A DNA stretch of 64,000 nt from an uncultured bacterium (lineage in GTDB: Bacteria; Cyanobacteriota; Vampirovibrionia; Gastranaerophilales; Gastranaerophilaceae), in contig CASEDF010000006.1 in assembly GCA_949286705.1 (NCBI GenBank), positions 1 to 64,000 on the forward strand. Reading direction: 5' to 3'. Of this stretch, positions 60,838-64,000 are shown piece after piece (position 1 is the stretch's first letter; every line of letters starts with the position of its first letter). The translations under genes were made by a program, and so were the position numbers. The notes below the pieces were generated by a model. The model did no database searches. It was not told the origin of the DNA and saw only the letters and a list, made by a program, of their open reading frames with translations.

Positions 60838-62724
60838 ATGAAACGGGTTATGTATGTTATCTTAATTCTTGTGTTGGTTTTAGGGCTTTTAAAAGCCTGC
60901 ATAAGGCGTGACATACCTGACACAAATACAGAAAAAGCAGTCACGACCCGCGAGCAGAAAATCATATTCCCAGAGGACAGAAAAACCGTTACGATTAAGG
61001 GAGCAGATTATCTGGAATCACAGGCGCCTATAGGAAAATTCGGCGGAACATTCACGGCATCCACAATCGGCGAAGGACCCAAAACATTTAATCCGTTTAA
61101 TTCAAAAGACAATATTTCAAGTGCCATGTCAGAAATTATGTACGACGGACTTTTGACAACACACCCCGTAACAGGTCAGCCAATCCCGAAACTTGCAAAA
61201 TCATTTTCAATCTCAGAGAACGGAAAAGAATACACAATCAATTTAAGACATGGTATCAAATGGTCTGACGGCAAACCGATTACCGCAGACGACGTTGTTT
61301 TCACATGGCGTGACATAATTCTTGCCGGGCTCGGAAATACCTCAATCAGGGATTCCATCGTAATCGACGGCAAGCTTCCGACCGTACACAAAATTGACGA
61401 TTACACCGTCAAATTTGTAACACCCGAACCCTTTGCACCGTTTATAAGAATGCTTTCTTCACCCATTGCACCCAAACATATTTTTGAACCGGCAGTTAAA
61501 AAAGGCGCGCAATACTTTGAAACCTTTTTATCCACAAATACAAAGCCTAAGGATTTAGTAATATCCGGCGCATTCAAACTTAAAGAATACGTTCCGGCAC
61601 AGCGCGTTGTCTATGAACGGAACCCGAATTATTACATTATAAACAAAAACGGGGACAAACTTCCTTATCTGGACAGACTGGTTTATTTGATTGTGGGGGA
61701 TTTGAATAACGAAGTATTAAAATTTGAGGCAAAAGAGCTTGACACCATTAATCTTCAAGGGTCAAAAGTTGCACGCTACAAAGCAATGGAGCCGCATTCC
61801 GATTTTACAATCCATAATCTCGGGCCGAACACAGGCACAATTTATCTTGCAATGAACCTAAACAACCGCAAAAATAACGACGGCAAATTCTACGTTCCGC
61901 CGAAAAAGCAGGCGTGGTTTAACGATATAAATTTCAGAAAAGCTGTTGACTATGCAGTTGACCGCAAAAACATAGTTTTAAATATTGCAAACGGAATAGG
62001 AGAACCTCTTTTCACGGCGGAAAGTCTTAATTCAATTTTCTTAAATACAAATCTCAAACCCTATGACAAAGATTTGAACAAATCCCGCGAACTTTTGAAA
62101 AAGTCCGGTTTTTATTGGGACAAACAGGGAAGATTATACGACAAATTCAATAACCGCGTGGAATTTGACATGCTTACCAATGCAGGAAACACAGAGCGCG
62201 AAGCCATCGGGGTTATGATCAAACAGGATTTGGAAGATCTTGGAATGAAAGTTAATTTTAAACCGATTGAATTCAATTCTCTTGTCAATAAACTCGTAAA
62301 CACTCTCCATTGGGATATGGTTATAATGGGATTTACGGGGTCGCCGCTTGAGCCTAACGGCGGGAAAAACGTTATGATGTCCGACGGAACTTTACATGTA
62401 TATAACATGAGACTTGAAAAAGACAAAAATTCTCCGCGCTACGATTTTGAAAAAAAGATTGACGAAATGTTTATAAAAGGCGCACTCGCAACAAAATTTG
62501 AAGATAGAAAAAAATATTACGACGAATACCAGAAAATAATTTATGACGAAAAGCCTTTTGTATATATCTATTCACCGACTGTAATTGTGGCAATCCGGGA
62601 TAAATTCAAAAATATATTTCCGACATCACTCGGCGGGGTCACGTATAATATAGAGGAGATTTATATTTGTGAATCGCCTGAAAAATGTTATTCTGAACTC
62701 ATTTCAGAATCTAAAAATCAATAA
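60838..62724 (+). CDS. Peptide/nickel-type ABC transporter substrate-binding lipoprotein
   Basis: 628 aa. Lipoprotein signal: hydrophobic run ending LLKAC (lipidated Cys ~21). SBP family 5 core (~65-600) with FNPFNSKDNISSAMSEIMYDGLL, YTINLRHGIKWSDGKPITADDVVFTWRDI (the family-5 signature) and DINFRKAVDYAVDRKNIV. Binds oligopeptides or similar solutes at the cell surface. The last ~9 codons (YSELISESK) are formed by a dispersed palindrome at 62687-62712 and so are not part of the fold. Followed by permease genes. Confidence 0.93.
   Translation: MKRVMYVILILVLVLGLLKACIRRDIPDTNTEKAVTTREQKIIFPEDRKTVTIKGADYLESQAPIGKFGGTFTASTIGEGPKTFNPFNSKDNISSAMSEIMYDGLLTTHPVTGQPIPKLAKSFSISENGKEYTINLRHGIKWSDGKPITADDVVFTWRDIILAGLGNTSIRDSIVIDGKLPTVHKIDDYTVKFVTPEPFAPFIRMLSSPIAPKHIFEPAVKKGAQYFETFLSTNTKPKDLVISGAFKLKEYVPAQRVVYERNPNYYIINKNGDKLPYLDRLVYLIVGDLNNEVLKFEAKELDTINLQGSKVARYKAMEPHSDFTIHNLGPNTGTIYLAMNLNNRKNNDGKFYVPPKKQAWFNDINFRKAVDYAVDRKNIVLNIANGIGEPLFTAESLNSIFLNTNLKPYDKDLNKSRELLKKSGFYWDKQGRLYDKFNNRVEFDMLTNAGNTEREAIGVMIKQDLEDLGMKVNFKPIEFNSLVNKLVNTLHWDMVIMGFTGSPLEPNGGKNVMMSDGTLHVYNMRLEKDKNSPRYDFEKKIDEMFIKGALATKFEDRKKYYDEYQKIIYDEKPFVYIYSPTVIVAIRDKFKNIFPTSLGGVTYNIEEIYICESPEKCYSELISESKNQ
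62687..62712. repeat. Dispersed palindrome, copy 2, inside the 3' end of a coding sequence
   Basis: GTTATTCTGAACTC ATTTCAGAATCT; same stem as copy 1. Read in frame by the substrate-binding-protein gene. Confidence 0.8.
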
Positions 62725-62727
62725 GGA

Positions 62728-62753
62728 GACCCTGAAACAAGTTCAGGGTGACA
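62728..62753. repeat. Dispersed palindrome, copy 3, inverted
   Basis: GACCCTGAAACAAG TTCAGGGTGACA; its reverse complement equals copy 1 except for two T-to-C and two A-to-G changes that keep the stem paired. It fills the gap between the substrate-binding and permease genes. Confidence 0.8.
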
Positions 62754-62770
62754 CGAGGTAACAACCCATT

Positions 62771-63742
62771 ATGGAAATCTTAAAATATATATTTAAAAGA
62801 ATTTTGCAGACGATACCGTTATTAATAATAGTATCGTTAATAAGCTTTTTTATAATAAGGCTGTCCCCCGTGGATCCGCTTGCGGAATTAAGGCTCAACC
62901 CGTCGGTTTCAAAAGAAACTCTTGAAAAAGAAACTCAAAGGCTGGGGCTTGATAAACCTATTATTATTCAATACGGCAAATGGGCAAAATCATTTATAAA
63001 AGGCGATCTCGGGATAACCTCAAACGGCGAACAGGTCAGTACAAAACTGAAAGAAAGAATTCCAAATACCCTTTTATTAACAGTTGTGGTAATTTTTCTG
63101 ACATGGGCTGCGGGAATTCCGCTCGGAATACTTGCCGCACTCAAATGGAAAACTCCTTTTGACAGAATACTTACGGTTTTAACAAGTGTCGGAATGGCAA
63201 TTCCGTCGTTTTTCTTTGCGGTTTTGCTGTTAATTTTTGCAGTGAGAACAGGCTGGTTTCCGGTAGGAGGTTTAACAAGTGCAAATTTTGCGGATATGGG
63301 ATTTTTTAGTCAGGTAAAAGATATCGCACATCACCTGTTTTTACCTGTGATTGTACTTTTTACGATTTCGCTTGCGGGATTGCAGCGGCAAATGAGGGCG
63401 AATATGCTTGACGTACTCGACAGCGATTACGTAAAATTCGCACGTGCAAAAGGGTTGAACGAATTTAAAGTTGTTTATAAACACGCACTCCGGAACGCCG
63501 TTAACCCTTTAATAACCCTTTTGGGTTTTGAATTTGCAGGATTATTAAGCGGAGCTGCTTTGACTGAATACGTATTTCAATACCCCGGATTGGGACGGTT
63601 GATTTTGGAAGCGGTTTTGAAATCCGATATTAATCTTGTTATGGCGTCCTTGATGATGGGAGCGATTATGCTTATATTAGGAAACTTAATTGCGGATATA
63701 CTGTTGATAATTACGGATCCGAGAATAAGGGTGAAATCATGA
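62771..63742 (+). CDS. ABC transporter permease, DppB/OppB type
   Basis: 323 aa. Six transmembrane helices, N-terminal YIFKRILQTIPLLIIVSLISFFIIRLSPVDP, the binding-protein-dependent transport motif ARAKGLNEFKVVYKHALRNAVNPLITLLGFEFAGLLSGA (EAA loop, ~220-258) and a C-terminal DILLIITDPRIRV. Forms half of the membrane channel. Its start follows a GAGG about 13 nt upstream. Confidence 0.95.
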   Translation: MEILKYIFKRILQTIPLLIIVSLISFFIIRLSPVDPLAELRLNPSVSKETLEKETQRLGLDKPIIIQYGKWAKSFIKGDLGITSNGEQVSTKLKERIPNTLLLTVVVIFLTWAAGIPLGILAALKWKTPFDRILTVLTSVGMAIPSFFFAVLLLIFAVRTGWFPVGGLTSANFADMGFFSQVKDIAHHLFLPVIVLFTISLAGLQRQMRANMLDVLDSDYVKFARAKGLNEFKVVYKHALRNAVNPLITLLGFEFAGLLSGAALTEYVFQYPGLGRLILEAVLKSDINLVMASLMMGAIMLILGNLIADILLIITDPRIRVKS

Positions 63743-64000
63743 AAGAAGTTTTAAGACAATTATTAAAAGATAAATTTGCAAGACTTGCCCTTATAGTTCT
63801 CGGGTTAATCTATCTTGCGCTTTTCTTTGCGGATTTTCTGGCACCATATACAAAGGATTTTTCAGACAGAACAATGGCTTACGTTCCGCCGTCCAAAATC
63901 TTTACGATTGACGAAAACGGTAAATTTTCAAGACCTTATACATATAATTACATAAGAGAATTCGACCAAAATACCCTTGAGATGACCTACAAACTTGACC
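63739..64000 (+). CDS. ABC transporter permease, DppC/OppC type (partial)
   Basis: ATG at 63739, overlapping the previous stop by 4 nt; the gene runs off the window after 87 codons. MKEVLRQLLKDKFARLALIVLGLIYLALFFADFLAPY is the first cytoplasmic stretch and helix of DppC/OppC, followed by the large external loop (DFSDRTMAYVPPSKIF). Pairs with the DppB-like protein; ATPase genes probably follow outside. Confidence 0.85.
   Translation, partial: MKEVLRQLLKDKFARLALIVLGLIYLALFFADFLAPYTKDFSDRTMAYVPPSKIFTIDENGKFSRPYTYNYIREFDQNTLEMTYKLD

Overview
The window looks like a chromosomal stretch of an AT-rich, Gram-negative-type, anaerobic member of the non-photosynthetic cyanobacterial lineage (Melainabacteria/Vampirovibrionia, probably Gastranaerophilales). 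The assignment is inference. It rests on lipid A and LPS genes (lpxB, lpxI, an LptD-like protein, an O-antigen ligase, a heptose-kinase-like gene), a DUF4330 protein and an LptD of cyanobacterial type, an [FeFe]-hydrogenase maturase (hydE), trmFO, and several large proteins of a style I associate with that order. I see no transposase, integrase, phage gene or CRISPR array.

Layout. 1-2,000: a secreted protein, tRNA-Leu and a repeat-rich spacer holding copies of the tRNA 3' end. 2,000-4,900: a leftward operon wecG-like, half transketolase, two pilin-like proteins, yhcH-like. 5,000-7,700: dgt and a lineage-type membrane protein. 7,800-13,800: a tight leftward envelope operon (34-aa membrane peptide, M23/EnvC-like factor, LptD-like, class II aldolase, lpxI, lpxB). 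13,900-18,000: a STAND-type NTPase with TPRs, rsmG, tandem 60-bp repeats and two small proteins. 18,000-18,510: a 506-bp block bounded by perfect 22-bp inverted repeats. 18,560-23,450: leftward surface-sugar genes (DegT aminotransferase, O-antigen ligase, DUF4330, heptose kinase) and a phosphoesterase. 23,500-29,800: ispG, a secreted trio ending in a GHL10-type hydrolase, comEC. 29,800-36,500: rmuC, a candidate sRNA, a cytosolic two-component pair, an orphan OadG-like protein, an exported GH13 enzyme, an acyltransferase and a C_GCAxxG_C_C protein. 36,460-38,800: a divergent ArsR repressor / Zn-Cd ATPase pair with operators inside both promoters. 38,800-45,600: ilvE, DUF3737, LysR, YkgJ, uridine-kinase-like, a large unknown protein and tRNA-Ser. 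45,700-48,900: a GT-D glycosyltransferase with a G10 tract in its coding sequence, thiG, a bifunctional-nuclease family protein and small genes. 48,900-54,000: lineage-type membrane proteins and trmFO. 54,000-57,700: anti-sigma / sigma / CpxP-like operon, hydE, cysK. 57,700-60,400: an orphan domain protein and groES-groEL. 60,400-64,000: a short ORF with alternative hairpins, then a peptide/nickel-type ABC transporter running off the end.

Themes. Many genes build the envelope or decorate the surface. Gene starts fall into two classes: those with an ordinary Shine-Dalgarno, and at least nine that have a -10 hexamer exactly 6 nt before the ATG, so they should give leaderless mRNAs. The most striking items are those leaderless promoters, the phase-variable glycosyltransferase flanked by direct repeats, a candidate ~136-nt sRNA with its own promoter and terminator, a family of covarying small palindromes (one forms the C-terminus of a transporter protein), and the 506-bp inverted-repeat element.
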